Shown: positions 1 through 11,611 of the stretch, piece after piece
Layout: each line of letters starts with the position of its first letter
How positions within the stretch are numbered: position 1 is the stretch's first letter
Assembly: GCF_904849725.1 (NCBI RefSeq)
Contig: NC_058521.1
Span: 97,636,244-97,700,243 of the forward strand
From: Hordeum vulgare subsp. vulgare
Taxonomy: Eukaryota; Streptophyta; Magnoliopsida; Poales; Poaceae
DNA: 64,000 bases
Direction of reading: 5' to 3'
Position numbers and translations under genes: made by a program
Notes under the pieces: model-generated
Database searches by the model: none
Told to the model about the DNA's origin: nothing
Seen by the model: the letters and a program-made list of their open reading frames with translations, nothing else

Positions 1-352
1 GATCTCATGGTCATAGGAACAAATACTTGACACGCAGAAAACAGTAGCAACAAAATGACACGATCAACATGCTACGTCTATTAATTTGGGTCTAGTCCAT
101 CACATGATTCTCCTAATGATGTGATCCCGTTATCAAGTGACAACACTTGCCTATGGTCAGGAAACCTTGACCATCTTTGATCAACGAGCTAGTCAACTAG
201 AGGCTTACTAGGGACGGTGTTTTGTCTATGTATCCACACATGCACTGTGTTTCCAATCAATACAATTATAGCATGGATAATAAACGATTATCATGAACAA
301 AGAAATATAATAATAAATAATTTATTATTGCCTCTAGGGCATATTTCCAACA
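1..352 (-). repeat. Copia-1 3' LTR (partial)
   Basis: This segment aligns base for base with 10154-10505. By eye there are about seven substitutions in 352 positions, so the two LTRs are roughly 98% identical over the shared part. The outer end is at 352 (plus strand ...CCAACA). The rest of this LTR lies left of the window. Confidence 0.95.
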
Positions 353-368
353 GTCTCCCACTTGCACT
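353..368 (-). promoter_or_regulatory. Copia-1 polypurine tract
   Basis: Read on the minus strand, the purine-rich run AAGTGGGAGAC directly precedes the 3' LTR terminus. This is the plus-strand DNA priming site in retrotransposon reverse transcription, and it is the sequence expected for the BARE/Angela group. Confidence 0.85.
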
Positions 369-459
369 AGATTCAATAATCTAGTTCACATCACCATGTG
401 ATTTCAACGAATCCAACACCCATATAGTTCTGGGGTCTAATCACGTCTTGCTCGTGAGA

Positions 460-464
460 GAGGT
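460..464. repeat. Target-site duplication GAGGT, left copy (element G)
   Basis: GAGGT occurs immediately before the TG end at 465 and again immediately after the CA end at 3830. The 5-bp direct repeat marks an integrase-mediated insertion. Confidence 0.9.
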
Positions 465-2549
465 TGTAGCGACCCGACTCAACGAGTCAAGCCTCTGGTG
501 TTTCTGTACCATCCCAAGATCATGCTGGTACACACACAGTACATAATGTATATATTCCAGAGTGCAATCACACAGCTTTATTAATCGAAATCTCATAAAG
601 AGTACTTTATTACAATAAAGGAGTACAATAAAGTGGTTGAAGGCCAAACTCATGAGATTATCTAACGAAGACTAAGCGGAAGCATCAGGTAGACGAGTCC
701 ATCCGACTCCAAGGGCATGTCGCTGAGCGTAGAATCGTAGCCTCACTCCTGGTCGGAAAAGTACTCTGCAACATGATACGTAGCAGCCGTGTAGGTCAGC
801 ATATTGAATATGCTGGCAAATCATCAGAGAGAGGGATAAAATAATAATCAACTATATCTACATGCATATTTGGCCGGTGGAGCTAAGTTTTGCATAAAGC
901 CAGTTTTATCCTACAACAAAAGGGGTCGAAAGCAAAATATTACTACATAGTTTGTTGTTAACGAGATGGTTCCGCCAACCAGTTCTCGTACCCGAATAGT
1001 TGTTAACACCCACATCATTAATAAGTTGTGTCGAGAGTTCAGGGGAAATTCAATGCCTTCGGCTCAAGTTGTCCATGACCGTGGACACGGCTAATCGATT
1101 AGGTTTGAGTACTCTGCAGAGTTTTGCACACGTTCCCCACAAGATTTGATCGCCTCCATGTATGTCCTCGCACTTCAGGGTGTTTGAAGACCGGATGATC
1201 AAAACATGGTCTTTCAACGGGTCCCTCTGAATCCCTGTCGGTGCCCATCCATTCCTACCGTTCGTCTACATCTGCTAGCACCGCCTGTCCAGAGTCGCCG
1301 CGTTGTCCAACCAAGCCAGAGCCCATAATGACTTGTGGCTGTGCAGGTAAGCCTTGGGTCTTGAAAATATCCGTCCGTCTCTTTGAGCCTGGGTGAAGCT
1401 TTCCGCAGGATGACATGGCCTCTCCAGCATCCCGGGCATCCACTGGGTTTTCCAGGGAGCCGGTCAACCGTCCTTCACCCAGTGTTGCATTGCGTCCGAG
1501 GTCTTGAAAATCTTGTCTTAGTCCGGTCTTGATTAATATCAATCTCGCATCACTCGTGGAATACACTCAACCAATAACCCGTCTACTCAAGCATAGCGAA
1601 TATAACATTGTCGTCCCGGGGCCAAGTGTCAGGGTTGTTGTGTTCCTACCACATGATACTACATCTTATGCTAAAGTTTCCAAGTACCTAGGCAGCATGC
1701 AAATTGGGCAAAGAAGGTGATCTACTATGCATTGAAAACATAGGTAAAATAACATGATCAAAGATGACTTGCCTTGATGATAGTTGTCCTGCTCGAGCGT
1801 CTCTAAGTAACACGCTTCGCACTCCGGATGATCTACCGATACAAACACAAAGCACGCCATAAGAAATTCAATCATGCCACAAGTAAAAATAACATCACAT
1901 GCAATGATTTGCAAAAGACTACGCAAAAGAATTTATCGCACGCCGGTATGGCAGAAACTTGTTTCTGTTGAAAACACCAGTAAAAATACTTTAAAAATTC
2001 TGAACATTCTACCACAGTAAGATTTTATCACTAGAAAACAGTAGCAAAAAGAATCAACTCAATATCATTTTTCAAACTCCTGGAATAAGCAAAACAGTGT
2101 TTAAACTAAATCTGCTCTAACTTATATTTAAAAATTTCAAACACAGACATATTATATGTTTTTAAAAACTACAGGACATTTGTGAGCTTCTGGAAAAAGA
2201 ATCAATGTCATTGGACGTAGGGATAAAAAGTTGTGGCCAAAACAAAATTGAACGTTTCTGTTTTTGAAATCTGGACAGAAGTTACAAAACTGCTAGTGCT
2301 AAAAGAGAGGCACACGTGGCAGGCTATTAGTGGCTGCGGGGCTGTTTGTTGAATGGTTTCGGGCAAACGGCCTACGGCTAAGCAAAATCGCCGGCTAAAA
2401 CTTAAGTGACAAATAAACCTACTGGTTTTCTGGAATAGACCGAACAGGTACTTGGGGATCTAATCTTGGCCGTTGCATGAGATCTAAGGGCTAGAAACGA
2501 GTACATGCAATATATATAGAGAGAGAGGGATAGCTACCTGCTGCAGAAG

Positions 2550-3290
2550 CTTGCACCGGCGAGGAACGTTGCTGCCGGCGAGGGAGGAGCTCCGGGGCGG
2601 GGTTGGAGGCTTCGGGGTGAGGCGGCGGAGGTGCTCCTCCTCGGGGGAGGCGCTCGGGGGGAGAAGGGGGCGACGGGGCTGCTCCCAGGGGCGAGGCGAA
2701 GTGCAGCAGCTTCGAGCTGCTGCTGCTGCCCGTGGCGGCGGCGGCGGCTCGGGCGGCGGCGGGGTGAAGTGGCGGCGGTGGCTAGGGTTGGGGGAGGGGT
2801 GGCGGTGGGAAGGGAGGGTTTATATAGGCCTAGGAGGGAGAGTAGAAAGGAAGGAGAGGGAGCTTCGGGGGAAGGAGATCACGGGAGAGAGGAGAGCTCG
2901 GTCTAGGGTGAGAGAAAAGGAAAGGGAGGGAGGAGAAGTCGGTCTCGGCCTGGGCAGAGAGAAGGAAAGTGACGGCGGCTCGGGTGAGAGAGGAGGGAGG
3001 CGGTGGAGAGAGATGAACAAGGAAGGAGAGGGAGCACTGGAGGAAGGAGAGGGAGGAGCGGCTCGGTTCCTGGTGAAAGAAAAGGAAAGAGAGGAAGGAA
3101 GGAGAAGAAGGAAATAGAGAGGAGATTACGTGGGGAGAGAGAGGAGAGAATAAGGGAGGAGAGAGAGGAGAGAAAAACGTGGGGAGAGAGAGGAGATTGG
3201 GACGGGGGCTGCTACATGCATGGCTGTTGCATGCCTCGGTGCATGCATGCCTCGGGTGGCGGCTGGGCTGAGCCACTTTGGCTCGGCCTG
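2550..3290. other. G-rich and purine-skewed core of solo LTR G
   Basis: 2550-2810 is very GC-rich, with clustered G runs on the plus strand (for example four runs of at least four G within 2643-2680) and GGC trinucleotide tracts. 2830-3190 is almost pure A/G on the plus strand. It lies around the minus-strand TATA-like box, so it is probably the LTR promoter and transcript start region. Long open frames here result from base skew and are not genes. Confidence 0.6.
2819..2826 (-). promoter_or_regulatory. TATA-like box of solo LTR G
   Basis: The plus-strand TTTATATA reads TATATAAA on the minus strand. It faces the same way as the LTR and sits about 1 kb inside its 5' end, after a pyrimidine-rich stretch. 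This fits a U3/R boundary slightly downstream. The evidence is sequence only. Confidence 0.5.
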
Positions 3291-3399
3291 GCAGGTTTTC
3301 CTTTTTTTTTTTTAAAACAAACTAACAGCAGCAAAAAGAAAAAAACAAAACAGTAAAATATATTTTCCTAGCTAACAAAAATACTAGAAAAAAAGTAGG

Positions 3400-3495
3400 T
3401 ACTAATATACATATATGCACTAGAATACTTAGGAAAAAAAACAAAATAACATATACAACTAATATATATATATAATACATATATATATACCAATA
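3400..3495. repeat. TA/CATA-rich simple sequence in solo LTR G
   Basis: Alternating TATA/CATATA runs cluster at 3403-3415 and 3455-3495. This is a low-complexity tract inside the U3 half of the LTR. No function is implied. Confidence 0.6.
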
Positions 3496-3830
3496 CATAT
3501 AATATTTCTATGGAAACCCTAGTTCCACCTAATGCAACTTTTAAAAATAGTTTTATGCAATAGGTCACACAACGCGATTGAAAAAACTCAACAGCAGAAA
3601 TTATTCGGAGTTTAGAAAATTTGCAAAACCAAATTGGTGACTCCAAAATAAAATTCGAAATGTCATGCACTTTAATTCGACGGGGGAGAAGTCATATTAT
3701 CTCCACTCCAATAAATTGCTCGCAGTCACATAACGAATAGAATTTTCAGAAGAACACAAATATGCATAAAATATGAGATGCATACGAATGATCTATTAAC
3801 ATCCGAATTTAAGAAAATTGGGATGTTACA

Positions 3831-3835
3831 GAGGT
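3831..3835. repeat. Target-site duplication GAGGT, right copy (element G)
   Basis: This is the partner of the left copy at 460-464. Copia-1 coding sequence resumes directly after it. Confidence 0.9.
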
Positions 3836-6800
3836 TTTAGTCAACGGTTCTGAAACTTTCAGATCCGTGCGTTCTTTACAAATCTTTATGTCATCTTATA
3901 GATGCTGCTACTACGTGCTATTCGGAAATGCTCCAAATATCTACTCTACTATACGAATCCGTTTCACTACTCATAGTTATTCGGATTAGTGACAAAGCTT
4001 GCATCGACGTAACCCTTTACGACGAACTCTTTAACCACCTCCATAATCGAGAAAAATTCCTTAGTCTATTTAGTTACTAAGGATAACTTTGACCGTTGAT
4101 CAGTGATTCAATCCTGGATCATTCTGTGTACCTCTTAACAGACTTGCTGCAAGGCACACATCAGGTGCGGTACTCACCATGGCATACTTCAGATTCTACG
4201 GCCAAGGCATAGAAGACGACCTTCGTCTATTCTCTTTATTCTGCTGGGGTCGGGTTTTGAGTCTTACTCAAATTCACACCTCACAACGCAACCAAGAACT
4301 CCTTCTTTGCTGATCTATTTTGAACTCCTTCAAAAACTTGTCAAGGCATGCATCTTGTTGAAACTTCTATTAAGCGCTTTCGATCTATCTTCATAGATCT
4401 TTGATGCTCAATGTTCAAGTAGCCCAATCCAGGTATTCCTTTGAAAACTCCTTTCAAACAACCTTGTATGCTTTACAGAAATTCTACATTACTTCTGATC
4501 CACAATATGTCAACCACATATACTTATCAGAAATTCTATAGTGCTCCCACTCACTTCTTTGGAAATACAAGTTTCTCATAAACCTTATACAAACCCTAAA
4601 TCTTTGATCATCTCATCAAAGTGTATATTCCAACTCCGAGATGCTTGCACCAGTCCACTGAAGGATCGCTGGAGCTTGCATACTTGCTAGTATCTTTAGG
4701 ATCGACAAAACCTCGTGGTTGTATCACATACAATGTTTGCTCAAGGAAACTGTCGAGGAAACAATGTTTTGACATCCTATGTGCAATAATTCATAAATAA
4801 TGCAGCAACTACTAACATAATTCTAACAGACTTTTAGCATCGCTACGAGTGAGAAAGTCTCATCATAGTCAACTATTTGATCTTGTCGAAAACATCTTTG
4901 CGACAAGTCGAGCTTTTCTTAATAGTGACTTATCACCATCATCGTCTGTCTTCCTTTTAAGGATCCATCTTTACTCAATAGTCCTATGACCATCAAGTAG
5001 TTCTTCCAAAGTCTACACTTTGTTTTCATACATGGATCCTCTCTCGGATTTCATGGCTTCCAGCCATTTGTCGGAATCCAGGCCCACCATTGCTTTCCCC
5101 ATAACTCGTAGGTTCACTGTTGCTCAACAACATGACCTCCAAGACAGGGTTATCGTACCACTCTGCAGTAGTACGCGACCTTGTCAACCTACGAGGCTTG
5201 TAGTAACTTGATCCGATGCTCGATGATCACCATCATCAGCTTTCACTTCAATTGGTGTAGGCGCCACAGGAACAACTTCCTGCGCCCTGCTACACACTGG
5301 TTGAAGTGATGGTTGAATAACCTCATCAAGTTCTACCACCCTCCCACTCAATTCTTTCGAGAGAAACCTTTCCTCGAGAAAGAACCCGTTTCTAGAAACA
5401 AACACTTTGCTTCCGGATCTGAGATAGGAGATGTACTCAACTGTTTTGGATATCCTATGAAGATGCATTTATCCGCTTTGGGTTCGAGCTTATCAGACTG
5501 AAATTTTTTCACATAAGTGTCGAAGCCCCAAACTTTCAAGAAACGATGGTTTATATTTCTCTAAACCTCAATCTATACCGTGTCATCTCAACGAAAATAC
5601 GCGGTGCCCTATTTAAAGTGAATGCGGTTGTCTCTAATGCATAACCCATAAACGATAGTGGTGATTCGATAAGAGACATCATAGCATGCACCATACCAAA
5701 TAGTGTGTGGCTATGACGTTCAGACACATCATCAGACTATGATGTTCGAGGTGGCATGAACTATGAAACACTTTCCATATTGTCTTAACTGCGTACCAAA
5801 ACTCGTAACTCAGATATTCATTTCTATGATCATATCGTAGACAGTTTATCCTCTTGTTACGACGAACTTCACTCCTGAAACAGAATTGAACCTTTCAATA
5901 TTTTAGACTTGTGATTCATTAAGTAAATACTCTTGTATCTGCTCAAACCGTCATTGAAGTAAGAACATAATGATATCCATTGCATGCCTCAGCACCCATT
6001 GGACTGCATACATCAAAATGTATCACTTCCAACAAGTTACTATCTTGTTTCATCTCAATGAAAACAAGGCCTTGCTCATGTGGTATGATTTGCATGTCAC
6101 TAGTGATTCAAAATCAAGTGAGTATAAAGATCCATCAGCATGGAGCCTCTTCATGCAATTTACACCAACATGACTCAAGCGGCAGTGCCACAAGTAAGTG
6201 GTACTATCATCATTACCTCGTATCTTTTGGCACCAATATTATGAACATGTGTAACACTACGATCGAGATTAAATAAACCATTGAAGGTGATTTATTCAAG
6301 CAAATAGAGTAACTATTATTCTCTTTAAATGAATAATCGTATTGCAATAAATACGATCCAATCATGTTCATGCTTAACGCAAGTACCAAATAACAATTAT
6401 TTAGGTTTAACACCAATCCCGATGGTAGATGGAGTGTGCGACCTTTGATCATATCAACCTTGGAAACAGTTCCAACACGTATCGTCGCCTCGCCTTTAGC
6501 TAGTCTCCGTTTATGCCGTAGCTTTCATTTCGTGTTACTAATCACTTAGCAACCGAACCGGTATCCAATACCCTCATGCTACTAGGAGTACTAGTAAAGT
6601 ACACATCAACATCATGTATATCAAATATACTTCTTTCAACTTTTGCCAGCCTTCTTATCTACCAAGTATCTAGAGTTGCTCCGCCTCAGTGACTGTTCCC
6701 CTCATTACAGAAGCACTTAGTCTCGGGTTTGGGTTTAATCTTGGGTCTCTTCATTAGTGCAGCAACTGTTTTGCCGTTTCACGAAGTATCCCTTCTAGCC

Positions 6801-7560
6801 CTTTCCTTTCTTGAAACTTAGTGGTTTTACTAACCATCAACTATTGATGCTCTTTCTTGATTTCTACTTTCGCAGTGTCAAACATTGCGAATCGCTCAAG
6901 GATCATTGTATCTATCCTTGATATGTTATAGTTCATCACAAAGCTCTCACAGCTTGGTGGCAGTGACTTTGGAGAACCATCACATTCTCATCTGGAAGAT
7001 TAACTCCCACTTGATTCAAGCGATTGTCGTACTCAGACAATCTGAGCACACGCTCAACGATTGAGCTTTTCTCCTTTACTTTCTGGACAAAGAATCTTGT
7101 CGGAGGTCTCGTACCTCTTAACAAGGGCACAAGCATGAAATCATAATTTCATCTCTTTAGAACATCACTTATGTTCCGTGACGTTTCAAAACGTCTTCGG
7201 CGCCTCGCTTCTAAGCCATTAAGTATTTTGCACTGAACTATCGTGTAGTCATCAGAAACGTGTATGTCGGATGTTCACAGCATCCACAGACGACGCTCGA
7301 GATGCAGCACACCGAGTGGTGCATTAAGGACATAAGCCTTCTGTGCAGCAATGAGGACAATCCTCTGCAAAGTTTGCTACTATCAACTTTCAACTAAATT
7401 TTCTCTAGGAACATATAAAAACAGTAGAGCTATAGCGCAAGCTACATCGTAATTCGCAAAGACCATTAGACCATGTTCATGACAATTAGTTCAATTAATC
7501 ATATTACTTAAGAACTCCCACTCAAAAAGTACATCTCTCTAGTCATTTGAGTGGTACATG
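3836..7560 (-). pseudogene. Copia-1 gag-pol polyprotein, decayed
   Basis: Recognisable pieces lie in Copia order on the minus strand. Gag remains at about 7350-7560 and at 6936-7136 (NRLNQVGVNLPDE). A stretch that also occurs in Copia-2 lies at 6213-6452 (LSMNMIG, YSFKENN). The integrase-to-RT linker is at 5184-5539, with VWGFDTYVK and PKADKCIFIGYPK followed, after a frameshift, by FLSKELSGRVVELDE. The end of RNase H reaches 3836, where solo LTR G interrupts the last codons. Many stops and indels are present and no piece exceeds about 100 residues. It would have encoded the capsid and replication enzymes but cannot do so now. Confidence 0.85.
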
Positions 7561-8673
7561 ATCCAAATCCACTATCTCAAGTCTGATCATCACGTGAGTC
7601 GAGAATAGTTTCAGTGGTAAGCATCTCTATGCTAATCATATCAACTATACGATTCATGCTCGACCTTTCGGTCTCGTGTGTTCTGAGGCCATGTGTGCAC
7701 ATGCTAGGCTCGTCAAGATTAACCCAAGTGTTCCGCGTGTGCAACTGTTTTGCACCCGTTGTATGTGAACGTTGAGTCTATCACACCCGATCATCACGTG
7801 GTGTCTCGAAACGAAGAACTGTCGCAACGCTGCACAGTCGGGGAGAACACAATTTCGTCTTGAAATTTTAGTGAGAGATCACCTCATAATGCTACCATCG
7901 TTCTAAGCAAGATAAGGTGCATAAAGGATTAACATCACATGCAATTCAAAAGTGACATGATATGGCCATCATCATGTGCTTCTTGATCTCCATCACCAAA
8001 GCACCGGCACGATCTTCTTGTCACCGGCGTCACACCATGATCTCCATCATCATGATCTCCATCAACGTGTCGCCATCGGGGTTGTCGTGCTACTCATGCT
8101 ATTACTACTAAAGCTACGTCCTAGCAATATAGTAAACGCATCTGCAAGCACAAATGTTAGTTTAAAGACAACCCTATGGCTCCTGCCGGTTGCCGTAACA
8201 TCGACGTGCAAGTCGATATTAACTATTACAACATGATCATCTCATACATCCAATATATCACATCACATCGTTGGCCATATCACATCACAAGCATACCCTG
8301 CAAAAACAAGTTAGATGTCCTCTAATTGTTGTTGCATGTTTTACGTGGTGACCATGGGTATCTAGGATCGCATCTTACTTACGCAAACACCACAACGAAG
8401 ATGTATGAATTGCTATTTAACCTCATCCAAGGACCTCCTCGGTCAAATCCGATTCAAATAAAGTTGGAGAAAACGACACTTGCTAGTCATCTTTGAGCAA
8501 CGGAGTTACTCGTAGCGATGAAACCAGTCTCTCGTAAGCGTACGAGTAATGTCGGTCCAAGCCGCTTCAATCCAACAATACCGCGGAATCAAGAAAAGAC
8601 TAAGGAGGGAAGCAAAACGCACATCACCGCCCACAAAAACTTTTGTGTTCTACTCGAGAAGACATCTACGCAT
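7561..8673 (-). other. Copia-1 untranslated leader between primer site and gag
   Basis: This long leader matches the remembered BARE-1 leader, for example the stretch around 8540-8580 that in minus sense reads ACTCGTACGCTTACGAGAG. CATCAT/GATCTCCATCA-rich sequence occupies 7960-8080. No coding sequence is supported. The exact gag start is not determinable because the coding region is decayed. Confidence 0.7.
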
Positions 8674-8693
8674 GAACCTAGCTCATGATGCCA
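8674..8693 (-). promoter_or_regulatory. Copia-1 primer binding site
   Basis: Directly inside the 5' LTR, the minus strand reads TGGCATCATGAGCTAGGTTC. This resembles the complement of the initiator tRNA-Met 3' end (TGGTATCAGAGC...) with a few mismatches, as is usual for BARE-1 relatives. It primes minus-strand DNA synthesis. Confidence 0.8.
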
Positions 8694-8694
8694 C

Positions 8695-10505
8695 TGATGG
8701 GGAAACGTCGCATGGGAAACAAAAAATTTCCTACGTGCACGAAGACCTATCATGGTGATGTCCATCTACAAGAGGGGATTTCCGATCTACGTACCCTTGT
8801 AGATCGCACAGAAGAAGCGTTAGTGAACGCGGTTGATGTAGTGGAACGTCCTCACGTCCCTCGATCCGCCCCGCAAACCGTCCCTCGATCCGTCCCACGA
8901 TCTAGTGCCGAACGGACGGCAGCTCCGCGTTCAGCACACGTACAGCTCGACGATGATCTCGGCCTTCTTGATCCAGCAAGAGAGACGAAGAGGTAGATGA
9001 GTTCTCCGGCAGCGTGACGGCACTCCGGAGGTTGGTGGTGATCTAATCTCAGCAGGGCTCCGCCCAAGCTCCGCAGAAACGCGATCTAGAGGTCAAACCG
9101 TGGAGATATGTGGTCGAGCTGCCGTGGCAAAGTCATCGCAAATCAGCCCTAAAACCTCCGTATATATAAGTGGGAGAGGGGGGGCCTCGCCTTGAGGCTC
9201 AAGGAGCCCCAAGGGGGTCGGCCGAGCCAAGGGGGGAAGTCCTCCCCTTCCAAACCGAATCCAACTAGGTTTGGAAGGTGGAGTCCTTCTCTCCTTTCCC
9301 ACCTCCTCTTTTTTTTGTTTCTCTTTGAGTTCTTATCCTTTGGCGCATAGGGACTTCTTGGGCTATCCCACCAGCCCACTAAGGGCTGGTGTGCCACCCC
9401 CAAGGCCAATGGGCTTCCCCGGGATGGGTTGCCCCCCCCCCCCCGGTGAACAAACGGAACCCATTCATCATTCCCGGTAACTCCGAAAACCTTCCGGTAA
9501 TCAAATGAGGTCATCCTATATATCAATCTTCGTTTCCGCACCATTCCCGAAACCCTCGTGACGTCCGTGATCTCATCCGGGACTCCGAACAACATTCGGT
9601 AACCAACCATATAACTCAAATACGCATAAAACAACGTCGAACCTTAAGTGTGCACACCCTGCGGGTTCGAGAACTATGCAGACATGACCCGAGTGACTCC
9701 TCGGTCAATATCCAATAGCGGGACCTGGATGCCCATATTGGATCCCACATATTCTACGAAGATCTTATCGTTTGAACCTCAGTGCCAAGGATTCATATAA
9801 TCCCGTATGTTATTCCCTTTGTCCTTCGATATGTTACTTGCCCGAGATTCGATCGTGAGTATCCGCATACCTATTTCAATCTCGTTTACCGGCAAGTCTC
9901 TTTACTCGTTCCGTAATACAAGATCCCGCAACTTACACTAAGTCACAATGCTTGCAAGGCTTGTGTGTGATGTTGTATTACCGAGTGGGCCCTGAGATAC
10001 CTCTCCGTCATACGGAGTGACAAATCCCAGTCTCGATCCATACTAACTCAACGAACACCTTCGGATATACCTGTAGAGCATCTTTATAGTCACCCAGTTA
10101 CGTTGCAACGTTTGATACACACAAAGCATTCCTCCGGTGTCAGTGAGTTATATGATCTCATGGTCATAGGAACAAATACTTGACACGCAGAAAACAGTAG
10201 CAACAAAATGACACGATCAACATGCTACATCTATTAATTTGGGTCTAGTCCATCACATGATTCTCCTAATGATGTGATCCCGTTATCAAGTGACAACACT
10301 TGCCTATGGTCAGGAAACCTTGAGCATCTTTGATCAACGAGCTAGTCAACTAGAGGCTTACTAGGGACAGTATTTTGTCTATGTATCCACACATGCACTG
10401 TGTTTCCAATCAATACAATTATAGCATGGATAATAAACGATTATCATGAACAAAGAAATATAATGATAACTAATTTATTATTGCCTCTAGGGCATATTTA
10501 CAACA
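8695..10505 (-). repeat. Copia-1 5' LTR (1811 bp)
   Basis: On the minus strand it begins TGTTGTAAATATGCCC at 10505 and ends CGTTTCCCCATCA at 8695. The length and sequence fit BARE-1, whose LTR is about 1.8 kb. It contains a 14-C homopolymer near 9431 and a TATA-like box near 9165. The first bases carry one change (TGTTGT for TGTTGG) relative to the 3' LTR. Confidence 0.95.
9161..9172 (-). promoter_or_regulatory. TATA-like box in Copia-1 5' LTR
   Basis: Minus strand TTATATATACGG lies about 470 bp before the LTR 3' end. BARE-1 LTRs carry TATA boxes in a matching position, so this is a plausible core promoter. Confidence 0.6.
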
Positions 10506-11611
10506 GGGAGGTCGTCGCCATCGTCATCATCAACCTTCCTCCATCAAAAATTCCATGATTCTCTTCATCGTTCGTGAGTAATCTCATCGTAGGCTTGCTG
10601 GACGGTGATGAGTTGGATGAGATCTATCATGTAATCGAGTTAGTTTTGACGGGGATTGATCCCTAGTATCCACTATGTCCTAGATTGATGTTGCTACTAC
10701 TTGGCTATGCTTAATGCTTGTCACTAGGGCCCGAGTGCCATGATTTCAGATCTGAACCTATTATGTTGTCGCCAATATATGTGTGTTGTAGATCCTATCT
10801 TGCAAGTTGTAGTGACCTACTATGTGTTATGACCCGACAACCCCGGAGTGACAATAGCCAGAACCACTCCCGGAGATGACCATAGTATGAGGAGTTCATG
10901 CATTCACCGCGTGTTAATGTGTTGGTCCGGTTCTTTATTAAAAGGAGAACCTTAATATCCCGTAGTTTCCATTAGGACCCCGTTGCCATGGGAGGGATGG
11001 ACAATAGATGTCATGCAAGTTCTTTTCCCTAAGCACGTATGACTACATACGGAATACATGCCTACATTAGATTGACGAACGGGAGTTAGTTACATATCTC
11101 TCCGTGTTATAGCTGTTACATGATGAATCACATCCGTCATACTCATCCATCACCGATCCACTGCCTACGAGTCTTTTACTACTAGTCCTTGCTACGTTAC
11201 TTTGTCTAGGCTTGTCCCTTGGTACAAAAGGGATTGGGCCACTTTGCTGCTACTACTGTTGCTAATGTTGTTCCTTGCTACTTCGTTGTTACTTGTTGCA
11301 AGATCCTTTTCATCACCGTTGTCGGGGAAGAATAGTTCCCCGTCCATGTGCAACCTACGGGCGCCATTGATACAACAGTTAGGAATAGTCTGTCGTCAAC
11401 AGATCGTTTCTGACACCGTTGCTATCATACTACTTTGCTACTGATACTTTGCTTGCGGACACTAATCTTTCAGGTGTGGTTGAATCTCACAGACTCAGCT
11501 GCTAATACTTGAGAATATTCTTTCGCTTTCCGTTGTGTGTGAATCAACAAATTTGGTTCGAATACTCTACCCTCAAAAACTGTTGCGATCCCCTACACTT
11601 GTGGGTTATCA
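10506..11611 (+). repeat. Element A 5' LTR, right part (E-type)
   Basis: It aligns closely with 52088-53274 in the LTR of element E and, inverted, with the D LTRs. Shared landmarks include the CACTAGGGCCCGAGTGCCATG segment and a terminus of the form CTTGTGGGTTATCA. Copia-1 inserted at 10505/10506, so the left part is displaced out of the window. CTA/CTG-rich simple sequence lies near 11245-11300. Confidence 0.88.

Larger units (their letters stand above)
465..3830 (-). mobile_element. Solo LTR G (about 3.4 kb, Ty3/Athila-like)
   Basis: The segment starts TGTAGCGACCC and ends GGGATGTTACA, so on the minus strand it runs TGTAACATCCC...GGGTCGCTACA. It is flanked by GAGGT on both sides and interrupts the 3' end of Copia-1 pol. 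No primer site, polypurine tract, RT or integrase is visible, and I see no second terminal copy inside it. The simplest reading is a solo LTR left by LTR-LTR recombination of a long-LTR Ty3 element. A short non-autonomous element is less likely but not excluded. The family is uncertain. Confidence 0.75.
1..10505 (-). mobile_element. Copia-1: BARE-1/WIS/Angela-type LTR retrotransposon, 3' LTR cut by the window start
   Basis: The element reads on the minus strand: 5' LTR 8695-10505, primer site 8674-8693, leader and gag-pol downstream, polypurine tract just below 368, and the 3' LTR entering from the left edge. The LTR terminus, leader and polypurine tract match what I recall of the BARE-1/WIS/Angela group, which encodes gag, protease, integrase, RT and RNase H in Copia order. 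Coding is destroyed by stops and frameshifts. The element carries a solo LTR (465-3830) and is itself inserted in the LTR of element A. Its target duplication cannot be tested because the left end is outside the window; the right flank begins GGGAG. Confidence 0.93.

Noticed and set aside
2551..3276. Overlapping open frames of 90-188 codons on both strands
   Set aside because: They lie in GC- and purine-skewed LTR sequence where stops are rare by composition, are low complexity (Gly/Arg/Glu or Ser/Pro/Leu), and have counterparts on the opposite strand.
9431..9444. Run of 14 C as a functional i-motif or assembly artefact
   Set aside because: The BARE-type LTR normally carries a G/C homopolymer here. 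The exact length is unreliable in sequencing, and nothing more can be concluded.
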